Source of the DNA: a virus
Strand: one strand, 5' to 3'
Virus record (IMG/VR): IMGVR_UViG_3300042308_001511
Coordinates: 62,001 to 126,000 of that record
Length of the DNA stretch: 64,000 nucleotides
Position 1 is the stretch's first letter; each line of letters opens with the position of its first letter. The position numbers and the translations under genes are program-made. The notes under the pieces were generated by a model. It made no database searches. It was not told the origin of the DNA and was given only the letters and a program-made list of their open reading frames with translations. Positions 16,027 to 23,027 of the stretch are shown here, in pieces.

Positions 16027-16621
16027 TACTCAGGACATATTTTTCATAAGTGATTTACACGTTGGTCATGCCAATGTTATAAAGTTTGACGGTAGACCAT
16101 TTCAAAACACAGATGAGATGCACGTCGAATTGATAAAAAGGTGGAACTCGGTGGTTGGTTCTGATAGTATTGTTTACTTTTTAGGAGACCTTTCATTTGC
16201 AAGGTCTGGACTTACTAAATGGTTCGTAAGTCAACTAAATGGTAAGATATATGCAATAGCTGGTAACCACGATAAACCGGAAGATTTGAGAAGATTGGAT
16301 CGTTTCGAAGAAGTTTATGATTATGGAACTGAAATTGGTGTTTATGATGAAGATAGTCTTCAATCGAGAGGATCTCAGGGATATCAAAAGATAATAATGG
16401 CACATTATCCAATATTGTCTTGGAACAAAGCACACTATGGTAGTTATATGTTACACGGACATTGCCATGGTGGTTTAGTTAAGACTATGCCAGAATACTA
16501 CAAAAGGAAGGTAATGGATGTGGGTTGTAATATGATTGATTATACACCAATCTCATATTCACAGGTAAAGGAAGTGATGAATAAAAGAGTAATTAGTAAA
16601 GTTGATAATCATGGTGAATGA
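16016..16621 (+). CDS. calcineurin-like metallophosphoesterase
   Basis: 201 residues. The five metal-binding motifs are present in order: S-D-L-H-V-G-H at 12-18, G-D-L-S at 57-60, G-N-H-D at 83-86, A-H-Y-P at about 129-132 and H-G-H-C-H-G at 147-152. The enzyme should bind two metals and hydrolyse phosphomonoesters or diesters; the closest resemblance is to small bacterial/phage phosphoesterases with unknown substrate. A nucleotide or RNA-end role is possible but not shown. Confidence 0.88.
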   Translation: MRHDTQDIFFISDLHVGHANVIKFDGRPFQNTDEMHVELIKRWNSVVGSDSIVYFLGDLSFARSGLTKWFVSQLNGKIYAIAGNHDKPEDLRRLDRFEEVYDYGTEIGVYDEDSLQSRGSQGYQKIIMAHYPILSWNKAHYGSYMLHGHCHGGLVKTMPEYYKRKVMDVGCNMIDYTPISYSQVKEVMNKRVISKVDNHGE

Positions 16622-16622
16622 T

Positions 16623-16799
16623 ATGGATAAGGTGGGTAAAATTACTACAGAGAACAATTTGGTTTGCGTCTCTGTAAAAACACAGATATTGGAAGAGGAT
16701 GGTTCTTTGGTGGTTTTGGTAACTGAAAAAGTAACCTCTAAGATTACTGGAAAAACGGTAACTAAAACTGTTTACCGTAGAGAAATTGTAAACTTATAA
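16623..16799 (+). CDS. small hypothetical beta-rich protein
   Basis: 58 residues from M-D-K-V-G-K-I; ATGs at 16602 and 16611 are alternatives but overlap the phosphoesterase. Valine/threonine-rich strands throughout. No family recognised. Confidence 0.5.
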   Translation: MDKVGKITTENNLVCVSVKTQILEEDGSLVVLVTEKVTSKITGKTVTKTVYRREIVNL

Positions 16800-16810
16800 A
16801 AACAAAACAT

Positions 16811-16984
16811 ATGAAAAACATTTTTTTTATTGCGACATTACTAGGTATAGTATGTTTCTTCACATCTGAGACAAAAACTGAAATGTTGGCATGGGGTGCT
16901 GCAATTTGTTTCGGATTATCATCTGCGTTACTGGCTAGTGAAAATGAAAAGTTGAAAAAAGAGAAAGACGATGAAGGACGTTAA
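16811..16984 (+). CDS. small membrane protein, two hydrophobic segments
   Basis: 57 residues. Segment one (about 3-18, N-I-F-F-I-A-T-L-L-G-I-V-C-F-F) could be a transmembrane helix or signal anchor; segment two (about 25-43) is A-W-G-A-A-I-C-F-G-L-S-S-A-L-L-A-S. A charged lysine/glutamate tail follows. A two-helix inner-membrane protein with holin-like size, but there is no lysis gene next to it. Its stop overlaps the next start by 14 bases. Confidence 0.6.
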   Translation: MKNIFFIATLLGIVCFFTSETKTEMLAWGAAICFGLSSALLASENEKLKKEKDDEGR

Positions 16985-17834
16985 GAGTTTTTGTAAACTA
17001 TTTGATCTAAACGTACCTAGTTACGATGACTTCGATTACTACCGGTCTCTGTATAAAAGGGTTGGTCGTCATTCGGATATAGATGAACTCGTTTCGATGT
17101 ATGAAGAATTGGAGAATGAGGTAGGTGATATGTTTGCATATAGAATAGAATGTACTGACTTACTGGTCAAATACATAGAGTCAACTCGTGCATTCAATGA
17201 TTTGAATTTAGATCCTATGGTACCAGACCTACCTGTCGACAAAAACTTTCGTTATGTTGAAGGTAAATACTATGTTTCATTTGATTTGATAAAAGCGAAT
17301 TGGCAAGCTGTGAAATCCTACGATCCAGACTTTTTGAATGAGATGAAAGGTAGTTGGGAAGAGTTAGTATCTTATTTGGGAATACCACCTCTTTTTTCTA
17401 GGTCTAAACAATTACGTCAATATGTTTTTGGTAATTTGAATCCGAAACGTCTTATGAGGGTACAACGTAAGATGATACAATCAATTCTTGAAAAACTACC
17501 TAAACCAGATTGTATAAAACATGATGAAGTCATTTTCTCTTTTGATAATCTTCATTTGGCATATGAATTCGTAAAATTCGTAACACCTGAAAAATTCAGA
17601 ACTAAAGTTTTCACAGTTGATGTTAGAGATGGTTATCGTATAAACAACTATATTGACATTGATGGTGTGGTTTATGATAGTGAACCAGTTGGATGTAACG
17701 GACACAAATACTTTATGGTTTTAAAAAATGATATTTTTGATGAACCTATGGATGTAAGGGATCTCTATTTCAGAATGGATGGTGAACTATCTGTGTGGAT
17801 GATACCAGGACTTGAATTAATATTAAATAAATGA
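16971..17834 (+). CDS. hypothetical protein
   Basis: 287 residues, soluble, no recognised domain. The N-terminal half is helical and acidic; the C-terminal half alternates strands and helices with several D-G and Y-D turns. It lies between two small membrane proteins on the same transcript. Confidence 0.7.
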   Translation: MKDVKSFCKLFDLNVPSYDDFDYYRSLYKRVGRHSDIDELVSMYEELENEVGDMFAYRIECTDLLVKYIESTRAFNDLNLDPMVPDLPVDKNFRYVEGKYYVSFDLIKANWQAVKSYDPDFLNEMKGSWEELVSYLGIPPLFSRSKQLRQYVFGNLNPKRLMRVQRKMIQSILEKLPKPDCIKHDEVIFSFDNLHLAYEFVKFVTPEKFRTKVFTVDVRDGYRINNYIDIDGVVYDSEPVGCNGHKYFMVLKNDIFDEPMDVRDLYFRMDGELSVWMIPGLELILNK

Positions 17835-17838
17835 TAAT

Positions 17839-18420
17839 ATGAGATTATTGATTTTACCATTCTTGTTATTTAAGGGACTTTTAGTAAACAATCCGTTCAA
17901 AACTATTATTTTAGTACTTTGTATTTTTTGTTGGTATCACGCGGGAACACTAAAAAAACAAAGGTTCGAGACACGAATATACCACGAATTTGAAATTAAC
18001 GGACAATGGTTTGGTATTTATGGTGATAGTGATCCTGATATTTTGGTCTTCAACGAGAAGCCTTTACTTGTGGGTAAACAAAAGAACATATATGTCAGTT
18101 ATAACTACCATCCAGGAAACGCTTTTCTTTGGTTAGGTTTTGGTATATCTTTATTCATTCTAATTGTAGGTACTTTTGTAGAGGATGGATGGGAATTAGA
18201 AAGTGTTTTAAAAATGGGTCTATCAGTTTTTGTACGATGTGATATAGAAGATGGTGTTTTTGTGTATACTATTTTCGGAAGGTTGTTGGCTAAGTATAAA
18301 AATCAGGTGGAGACGACGAACTTTCATCAGTTGCGTTCAATTTCATCTATACTAACACTTCCAAAATACGAAACTAAAATGTCGAGGAGAGAAAGATTAC
18401 TTAGAATAATTGGAATATGA
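17839..18420 (+). CDS. membrane protein
   Basis: 193 residues. Hydrophobic segments at about 22-38 (T-I-I-L-V-L-C-I-F-C-W-Y) and about 95-113 (F-L-W-L-G-F-G-I-S-L-F-I-L-I-V-G) flank a domain with aromatic residues. The C-terminal 75 residues are soluble, mixed alpha/beta and basic at the end. No family recognised; probably an inner-membrane protein made during infection. Confidence 0.65.
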   Translation: MRLLILPFLLFKGLLVNNPFKTIILVLCIFCWYHAGTLKKQRFETRIYHEFEINGQWFGIYGDSDPDILVFNEKPLLVGKQKNIYVSYNYHPGNAFLWLGFGISLFILIVGTFVEDGWELESVLKMGLSVFVRCDIEDGVFVYTIFGRLLAKYKNQVETTNFHQLRSISSILTLPKYETKMSRRERLLRIIGI

Positions 18421-18539
18421 ATGATAAAAATAGGTTGGTTAACTTCGACTACACAAGTCTATATCCGTCGTCTATACATATAAAAAGTTATAGAATGTTG
18501 CTTGTTTCAATGAATAGGAAGAAGGTCATAGAGTATTGA
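18417..18539 (+). CDS. 40-residue peptide with polymerase-motif-A-like sequence
   Basis: ATG at 18417 overlaps the previous stop as ATGA and the frame ends just before a terminator. The peptide contains N-F-D-Y-T-S-L-Y-P-S-S-I, which matches the motif A core of family B DNA polymerases (D-x-x-S-L-Y-P-S). The rest is basic. It is far too short for a polymerase. It may be a remnant, a mimic or a chance match. Confidence 0.5.
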   Translation: MNDKNRLVNFDYTSLYPSSIHIKSYRMLLVSMNRKKVIEY

Positions 18540-18544
18540 AAATA

Positions 18545-18578
18545 AGAATGCTTATCCGTTTGGATAAGCATTCTTTTG
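18545..18578. terminator. bidirectional hairpin terminator
   Basis: Perfect 13-bp stem AGAATGCTTATCC / GGATAAGCATTCT with GTTT loop followed by Ts. Confidence 0.85.
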
Positions 18579-18588
18579 TAAATCGTTA

Positions 18589-18906
18589 TTATTTAGTTTT
18601 TTCAATTAAATCATCATTAGCTTCTTTTGGTGAATTATATTCAATAACATAATTCTTAAGTTTTTTATCTGGTATATAATATAAAATAGTTAATTTCTTT
18701 TTGAAATTACCAACAGGGAATATGGCTATTTCATCATCAGAATTATTTTTGTAATTATGTCTATCATAATTTTCATCATACCCAGTATATTCATACCCGG
18801 CAGCTGTTAAAGTTTTATCTAACTTATCTAATTCCGCTGGTAATTTTGATTTTTTATCTGGTGTTTCATCTGGAGTATACTCTTCAAATAACTTTATGTA
18901 TTTCAT
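18589..18906 (-). CDS. small protein with CTS-like leader
   Basis: 105 residues starting M-K-Y-I-K-L-F-E-E-Y-T-P-D-E-T. The start matches the shared leader; F-E-E and P-D-E are candidate cleavage sites. The remainder is a small acidic/lysine-rich domain with two strands (I-A-I-F-P-V and L-T-I-L-Y-Y-I-P). A TTTTATATATAGT box lies upstream. Function unknown. Confidence 0.62.
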   Translation of the reverse strand: MKYIKLFEEYTPDETPDKKSKLPAELDKLDKTLTAAGYEYTGYDENYDRHNYKNNSDDEIAIFPVGNFKKKLTILYYIPDKKLKNYVIEYNSPKEANDDLIEKTK

Positions 18907-18927
18907 ATTTTATTTCTTTTTTATAAA

Positions 18928-18943
18928 ACTATATATAAAATTT
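18928..18943 (-). promoter_or_regulatory. TTTATATATAGT box (candidate late promoter)
   Basis: Minus-strand TTTTATATATAGT 22 bases upstream of the CTS-leader gene at 18906. Confidence 0.4.
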
Positions 18944-18950
18944 TTTACCT

Positions 18951-18958
18951 TATATTTG
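18951..18958 (+). promoter_or_regulatory. TATATTTG -7 element
   Basis: Matches TAnnTTTG and points towards the tRNA-like gene and structured region that start about 60 bases downstream. Confidence 0.5.
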
Positions 18959-19020
18959 TAATGTAGGAACAATTCAGATACTACACACGCCTGGGCAACG
19001 ATTTGGATACAAAGGCGTTT

Positions 19021-19130
19021 AGTCAGGTGGCGGAAACTCGGGAATCGCACCCGTATAAAAACGGTGGTACTGTTTCGACACAGTTGATCAGGTGAAAGGC
19101 ACCAAACAGGTTCGAATCCTGTCCTGACTA
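19021..19130 (+). tRNA. unusual tRNA-like gene (Leu-type features, 110 nt)
   Basis: AGTCAGG (19021-19027) pairs with CCTGACT (19123-19129) as a 7-bp acceptor stem followed by A. A T arm ACAGG-TTCGAAT-CCTGT fills 19106-19122, and a D arm GCGG...TCGC with a GG-containing loop follows the acceptor, as in leucine tRNAs. The next stem (CCGT/ACGG, 19051-19064) has a six-base loop ATAAAA where a seven-base anticodon loop is expected, so no anticodon can be read; one extra T would give a UAA (Leu) anticodon. Between this and the T arm lie 40 bases with two extra hairpins (ACTGT/ACAGT, GGTG/CACC), too long for a normal variable arm. Degenerate, inserted or specialised tRNA-like RNA. Confidence 0.5.
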
Positions 19131-19134
19131 CAAA

Positions 19135-19240
19135 AGTGATGAAAGAAGTATAATAAATTGGTGTAAGACCCGTCAACTACTGAGAGAGTAGTCATTGTAA
19201 GGGATTTGAGTATGGTTGGCACGTCATCATTTTTTTATAA
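19135..19240 (+). ncRNA. unidentified structured region ending in T-run
   Basis: AGTGATGA (19135-19142) can pair with TCATCATT (19224-19231), enclosing a hairpin CTACT/AGTAG around 19176-19190 and possible CCC/GGG pairing, followed by seven Ts. No convincing open frame is present. It could be a second small RNA, part of a larger transcript with the tRNA-like gene, or just a long terminator. Confidence 0.35.
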
Positions 19241-19263
19241 AAATAGTCTAAAAGATAAATATT

Positions 19264-19413
19264 ATGTTCGACAAAAACGAGAAATCAAAAGAGCAGAAGG
19301 AACTTGATTCCTATCTTGAGTACCTGAACAGTGCTATGGCACCTTTCGAGATGAGAAAGTTGAAAGAACTAATTGATAAGACTATCAAATCCAAAGTTGA
19401 ATCGGTAAAATAA
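19264..19413 (+). CDS. small hypothetical protein (49 residues)
   Basis: ATG at 19264 to TAA at 19411-19413. The peptide is a highly charged helix (E-K-S-K-E-Q-K-E-L-D-S-Y-L-E-Y) followed by A-P-F-E-M-R-K-L-K-E-L-I-D-K. Looks coding from its composition and its position directly before the next gene. Confidence 0.55.
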   Translation: MFDKNEKSKEQKELDSYLEYLNSAMAPFEMRKLKELIDKTIKSKVESVK

Positions 19414-19426
19414 TATATAGTGAATG

Positions 19427-19930
19427 ATGAAATTCAAATCATTTACTGAGGCCAGGTTATCCGATGTACTTAATATAAAGGGTAATGGTGAGATTTCGGA
19501 TAATATTCGGAAAATGAAGGATAAACAATTTGAGTTCAATAGTAAATTGGTTAGTCTTATAACTCTTAAAAAGAGAGTGGGTGGTAAAAAGATTCAATTG
19601 AAAGTTGAATGGAATGATTCTGCAACACATGATCTGATACAAAGGGTCAGTAATCGTACATCATTTACTTCAATTGAAGAGTTTAACAATTTCTTCAAAG
19701 ATTTTGTAAATCGTATATTTCCTGATAAAGTTGGTAAAGAATTGTTTAGTGGTAAATACGCTTTTTATAGTGTTGAGTATAACATAACAATCATAATGGA
19801 GTTCAACATAGATAGATACCAAAAGGGTGATTACGCGATCCGTGTAGTTACACTTCTTCCGGGAAGAATTGCAAAAAATATTGTGGACTTTATCGATATC
19901 AATGAAAGTTTTGCTATATTTGATGTATGA
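19427..19930 (+). CDS. hypothetical protein with CTS-like leader (FTE-A site)
   Basis: 167 residues from the second of two adjacent ATGs (19424 is the alternative). The start M-K-F-K-S-F-T-E-A-R-L is a textbook leader with F-T-E before alanine. The body has H-D-L-I-Q-R-V-S-N-R then a helix and strands G-K-Y-A-F-Y-S-V-E-Y, with a final A-I-R-V-V-T-L-L-P strand. This layout is reminiscent of small RelE/BrnT-like nuclease folds, but the match is weak. TAATATATAGTGA precedes the start. If packaged, it would be delivered into the host at infection. Confidence 0.65.
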   Translation: MKFKSFTEARLSDVLNIKGNGEISDNIRKMKDKQFEFNSKLVSLITLKKRVGGKKIQLKVEWNDSATHDLIQRVSNRTSFTSIEEFNNFFKDFVNRIFPDKVGKELFSGKYAFYSVEYNITIIMEFNIDRYQKGDYAIRVVTLLPGRIAKNIVDFIDINESFAIFDV

Positions 19931-20172
19931 ACAATAAGCAAGATATAAAACAAGACTTCGTAAAAATGTGTGGTATGATATTCGTGAACTCTAAGGGTTC
20001 TTTATCATTTCCTTTCGAATCTATCGAACACGACCCAACTTATGATTACTTAGTAGAAGGTGAGAACTACTCTGTTTTGAAATCAAAAATGTCTAGCCTT
20101 ATCGAAATGATTAATAAAGATGCGTCTATCTTAGAGAAAGATATTGAAACAGAAATCTGGGATATTTTGTAG
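19927..20172 (+). CDS. small hypothetical protein
   Basis: 81 residues, acidic, overlapping the preceding CTS-leader gene by four bases. No recognised domain. Because it is coupled to that gene it could be a partner or antidote, but nothing in the sequence proves this. Confidence 0.6.
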   Translation: MNNKQDIKQDFVKMCGMIFVNSKGSLSFPFESIEHDPTYDYLVEGENYSVLKSKMSSLIEMINKDASILEKDIETEIWDIL

Positions 20173-20202
20173 AACATTTACTACATTCAAAGATAGAATA
20201 GT

Positions 20203-21105
20203 ATGAATGTACTATCACTATTCGATGGAATGTCCTGTGGACAAATCGCACTATCCAGACTCGGTAAAAAAGTAGATAAATACTACGCCTCCGAGGTCGA
20301 TAAACAAGCAATCTCTATAACACTTAAGAACTTTCCTGATACATTACAATTAGGTAGTGTCATTGATGTAGACTCTAAGAATCTACCAAAGATTGATTTA
20401 CTTATAGGTGGAAGTCCTTGTCAATCATTCACCTTTGCCGGTAAGAGAAAGGGTATGAGTACAAAATGTAAAGTTGATATACTAACACTCGAACAATATC
20501 TCGAAATGAAAAAAAGTAATTTTGAGTTCGAAGGTGAATCATACTTATTCTGGGAATATGTCAGACTTCTTACCGAACTTAAACCAAAGTATTTTCTATT
20601 AGAAAATGTTAAGATGGAATCGAGATGGAAGACTTTAATCTCAAAGACCTTAGGTGTAGAACCTATATTCATCAATAGTAACGTATTTGGTCCACAGAAC
20701 AGGCAGAGACTTTACTGGACTAACATACCGGTTGATGAAATACCTACGTACAACGATGCTGTAATTGGTGACGTTCTCGTAGATGATTCTGAAATCATTC
20801 CAAAATTTTACCTAACTGCTAAACATCATGCTGCATTTTTGAAGAGTTATAAATGGAAACACAATCCAATTGATACCAAATCAAAACCTTTGCTAGCATC
20901 CTATCATAAACAACCACCACACTGTCCTTATGTTCCATGTAAGGATAGTGATAGTGGATTCCGTAGACTTCTTCCGATTGAGTGTGAGAGATTACAGGGT
21001 GTTTCCGATGGTTACACTGAAGGTGTAAGTGACACACAAAGATATAGAATGCTTGGAAATGGCTGGACCGTTCCAGTTATTATGCATATATTCAAAAATA
21101 TATAA
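20203..21105 (+). CDS. C5-cytosine DNA methyltransferase
   Basis: 300 residues. Motif I is L-S-L-F-D-G-M-S-C-G near 4-13. Motif IV is G-G-S-P-C-Q-S-F with catalytic Cys73, motif VI E-N-V around 136-138, motif VIII Q-N-R-Q-R-L-Y-W, and motifs IX-X are L-L-P-I-E-C-E-R-L-Q-G and R-Y-R-M-L-G-N-G-W-T-V-P-V. It is complete but at the short end of the family, with a compact target-recognition region. The product is 5-methylcytosine. With no endonuclease nearby it is probably a solitary protective methylase. Confidence 0.92.
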   Translation: MNVLSLFDGMSCGQIALSRLGKKVDKYYASEVDKQAISITLKNFPDTLQLGSVIDVDSKNLPKIDLLIGGSPCQSFTFAGKRKGMSTKCKVDILTLEQYLEMKKSNFEFEGESYLFWEYVRLLTELKPKYFLLENVKMESRWKTLISKTLGVEPIFINSNVFGPQNRQRLYWTNIPVDEIPTYNDAVIGDVLVDDSEIIPKFYLTAKHHAAFLKSYKWKHNPIDTKSKPLLASYHKQPPHCPYVPCKDSDSGFRRLLPIECERLQGVSDGYTEGVSDTQRYRMLGNGWTVPVIMHIFKNI

Positions 21106-21134
21106 AAAAGAGGGTTTATAAACCCTCTTTTTTC
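21105..21134 (+). terminator. hairpin terminator after the methylase
   Basis: AAAAAAGAGGGTTT, ATA loop, AAACCCTCTTTTTT. The stem starts within the methylase stop codon. Confidence 0.85.
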
Positions 21135-21215
21135 ATTTCATTCGTTGTGTAGTTCATTTACTTATTTAACTGACAAAATATTTTATATATAGTAAAAAAA
21201 CTGACAAAATTTCAG

Positions 21216-21401
21216 TTGAGAGTTTTTAAGAGAAAAGTTGATGGAATGCTTTACGTTATACACGTAATAGAAAAAGACGGTGTAAACTTATACACCGCCG
21301 TTCCTTATAGACATTCATCTTGTGCAGTGAAAGGTGTTTCTTTAGAAGATTTTACAATTCACTCATCAGTTCCAGGTGCCCCGAATATGGGCTTTATATG
21401 A
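21216..21401 (+). CDS. small hypothetical protein, probable TTG start
   Basis: 61 residues from a TTG at 21216, or 51 from an ATG at 21246. Coding character is reasonable (Y-V-I-H-V-I-E-K-D-G-V-N-L-Y-T-A-V-P). It ends two bases before the convergent exonuclease. No family recognised. Confidence 0.45.
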   Translation: MRVFKRKVDGMLYVIHVIEKDGVNLYTAVPYRHSSCAVKGVSLEDFTIHSSVPGAPNMGFI

Positions 21402-21402
21402 T

Positions 21403-22059
21403 TTATACGTATATTTTTATTGATGCTTCTATAGATGCTGCTACATCTCTCTCACAATATTCTTTAATGTTCTCGAGATCACCTCTGTAATATGCATCGT
21501 GTACTTGAGAACCATCGAAACTTTCTTTGGGTGAGTCTACACCAAGCTCGTAACACATTTCGTCAAAACTATAAGAGTATGCGAACTTCTGTTTCCAATC
21601 GTCTGCCATATCCACAATTCTCATATCCCATGGTTTTTTATCATAAGGATCAATAATTGCTGCTGGCTTTATTCCGTATTTGTGTAATTTATGAAGTACC
21701 CAAGGAATGTCGAAATGGTTAATTCTGAAACCAGATATTTTAAAACTCTTCTTCTCAATCTTCTTAAGTAACTCGTTGAAATCATTCACAATTTCCTTCT
21801 CATCTGTTCCGTAGAAGCTCTTTATCAATTTATTTCCATCTTCACCTAAATATCCACATGATATACAACAGATTCTACCATAGGTTGAAATTATACCACA
21901 TTGGTCACTATAAGAGTCTTCAAGTGAGAATTTTTTATCCCAACCCATACGTGTCCATTTACCCTCAAAGAGTTTAGCACCCCTTTCGTCATTGTTTTTG
22001 AATTCATTGTAGTCGCGATACTGACCAGCCGTTTCGATATCAAAGTGAAAAAGTTCCAT
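21403..22059 (-). CDS. DEDD-type 3'-5' exonuclease
   Basis: 218 residues. ExoI motif F-H-F-D-I-E-T-A-G with Asp7 and Glu9, ExoII N-H-F-D-I-P-W-V-L in the middle, and ExoIII Y-x-x-x-D built from the E-Y-C-E-R-D-V-A segment near 201-208, which is the DEDDy pattern. It resembles stand-alone exonuclease domains of family B polymerases and would degrade single-stranded DNA or RNA 3' ends using two metal ions. No polymerase domain is attached. Confidence 0.82.
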   Translation of the reverse strand: MELFHFDIETAGQYRDYNEFKNNDERGAKLFEGKWTRMGWDKKFSLEDSYSDQCGIISTYGRICCISCGYLGEDGNKLIKSFYGTDEKEIVNDFNELLKKIEKKSFKISGFRINHFDIPWVLHKLHKYGIKPAAIIDPYDKKPWDMRIVDMADDWKQKFAYSYSFDEMCYELGVDSPKESFDGSQVHDAYYRGDLENIKEYCERDVAASIEASIKIYV

Positions 22060-22108
22060 ATAAAATTTTTATTTTTCTATAAGGAATTTAGACGTTAGTT
22101 GAATAATA

Positions 22109-22142
22109 ATAAAAAAAGAGGCATTTAGCCTCTTTTTTTTTT
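22109..22142 (-). terminator. hairpin terminator
   Basis: AAAAAAAGAGGC, ATTTA loop, GCCTCTTTTTTT. Placed directly after the stop of the minus-strand gene at 22141; a T-run on both sides makes it potentially bidirectional. Confidence 0.8.
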
Positions 22143-22704
22143 AGTCTCTATCGTAATTTTCTGGGAGTGGTTGATCTTCGTTTTTCAAAACGTGTTCTAC
22201 CACCTGATCAATCAATATGTCATACACGGACTCGTTTCCATTTCCGGTCATAATTATGTTTCTTACTGCATCGACTGTACGTCTAGCCTCAGGTACGTTT
22301 TCTTCGATTATGTCTAAGAACTTTGCGTAGAACTCGCTAACCTCTGCGTCATCCTCGATTTTACCCTCACCCCAGCACTCAGGACATTCCTCGTATCCAG
22401 CGTCTTCCTCGTCGTCGTAAGATTGTGCTTCGACTTCACCACTACCACTACAATGACTACAATGGTCATAGTTATCTGACTTTGCGTTGAAGTTTCCGTT
22501 GTTAAAATTCTCGTGGTACAACCTTGATACTGCACGAATAAGTTCACCGTTAAGTGTCTCGGATGATCCACTATCACCCACTAACTCTGCGTAGAGTTTG
22601 TCGTATTCCTCTTGATGTTTTCCTACACCATTCCAATATAGGTGTTTGCTTTCTACCGACTCATTAGTTAGTTTGAAGTCGTTGAATTTCTTAAGTTTAC
22701 TCAT
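22141..22704 (-). CDS. CTS-like leader protein with DnaJ-type zinc motifs
   Basis: 187 residues from M-S-K-L-K-K-F-N-D-F-K-L-T-N-E-S; the longer reading from 22803 adds an unlikely hydrophobic extension overlapping the PspC gene. The leader fits the shared pattern. At about 85-115 there are two C-x-x-C-x-G-x-G-like motifs (C-S-H-C-S-G-S-G-E and C-P-E-C-W-G-E-G-K) like half of the DnaJ zinc centre, so it probably binds one zinc. No J domain. The function may be as a zinc-stabilised binding module, possibly head-packaged. Confidence 0.68.
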   Translation of the reverse strand: MSKLKKFNDFKLTNESVESKHLYWNGVGKHQEEYDKLYAELVGDSGSSETLNGELIRAVSRLYHENFNNGNFNAKSDNYDHCSHCSGSGEVEAQSYDDEEDAGYEECPECWGEGKIEDDAEVSEFYAKFLDIIEENVPEARRTVDAVRNIIMTGNGNESVYDILIDQVVEHVLKNEDQPLPENYDRD

Positions 22705-22750
22705 CTTATTTTTTGTAAGTTTTATGTATATATTACAATCTAAAACTCGT

Positions 22751-22912
22751 TTAGTAATCCTCTTTACTGAATATCCAAATAAGTATATAAATGAGTGTTC
22801 CACCGAACATAAAGAATCCTATACGCCAGAATATTGCATCTATACCAGTGTACTCACCTAAGCCGGCACAAACACCACCGATGTATCCTTTTTTTCTTAC
22901 GAATCTTTTCAT
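22751..22912 (-). CDS. PspC-domain mini membrane protein
   Basis: 53 residues, ATG at 22912, TAA at 22751-22753. The sequence R-K-K-G-Y-I-G-G-V-C-A-G-L-G-E-Y-T-G-I-D then W-R-I-G-F-F and a hydrophobic segment (M-F-G-G-T-L-I-Y-I-L-I-W-I-F) is the PspC domain, whose cellular members sit in the inner membrane and link to envelope-stress response. This is a bare domain with one transmembrane helix. The minus strand carries TATATTAG at 22931-22938, 18 bases upstream. Confidence 0.72.
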   Translation of the reverse strand: MKRFVRKKGYIGGVCAGLGEYTGIDAIFWRIGFFMFGGTLIYILIWIFSKEDY

Positions 22913-22930
22913 AATAACTCTTTTTTTATG

Positions 22931-22938
22931 CTAATATA
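22931..22938 (-). promoter_or_regulatory. TATATTAG promoter element
   Basis: Minus-strand TATATTAG followed by CA, 18 bases upstream of the PspC gene start; spacing longer than in the four leaderless-type cases. Confidence 0.5.
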
Positions 22939-22991
22939 AGTATTAATGCAACATCATGATATACTATTATAATTATCGTGCGTTTTTTTTA

Positions 22992-23004
22992 TTTTATATA
23001 TACC
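22992..23004 (+). promoter_or_regulatory. TTTTATATATA box (candidate late promoter)
   Basis: TTTTATATATACC about 25 bases upstream of the large virion gene at 23028. Confidence 0.4.
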
Positions 23005-23027
23005 TGTGGTAAAATATTTACAATTTT

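Noticed and set aside
19021-19130. tmRNA interpretation based on a TTTCGACA stretch
   Set aside because: The stretch is in the middle, not next to the acceptor 5' half, and a leucine-like D arm with GG is present, so a tRNA-like gene fits better.
18910-19176. Minus-strand open frame of 88 codons
   Set aside because: It reads T-G-F-E-P-V across the T arm of the tRNA-like gene, the classic artefact of translating antisense to a tRNA.
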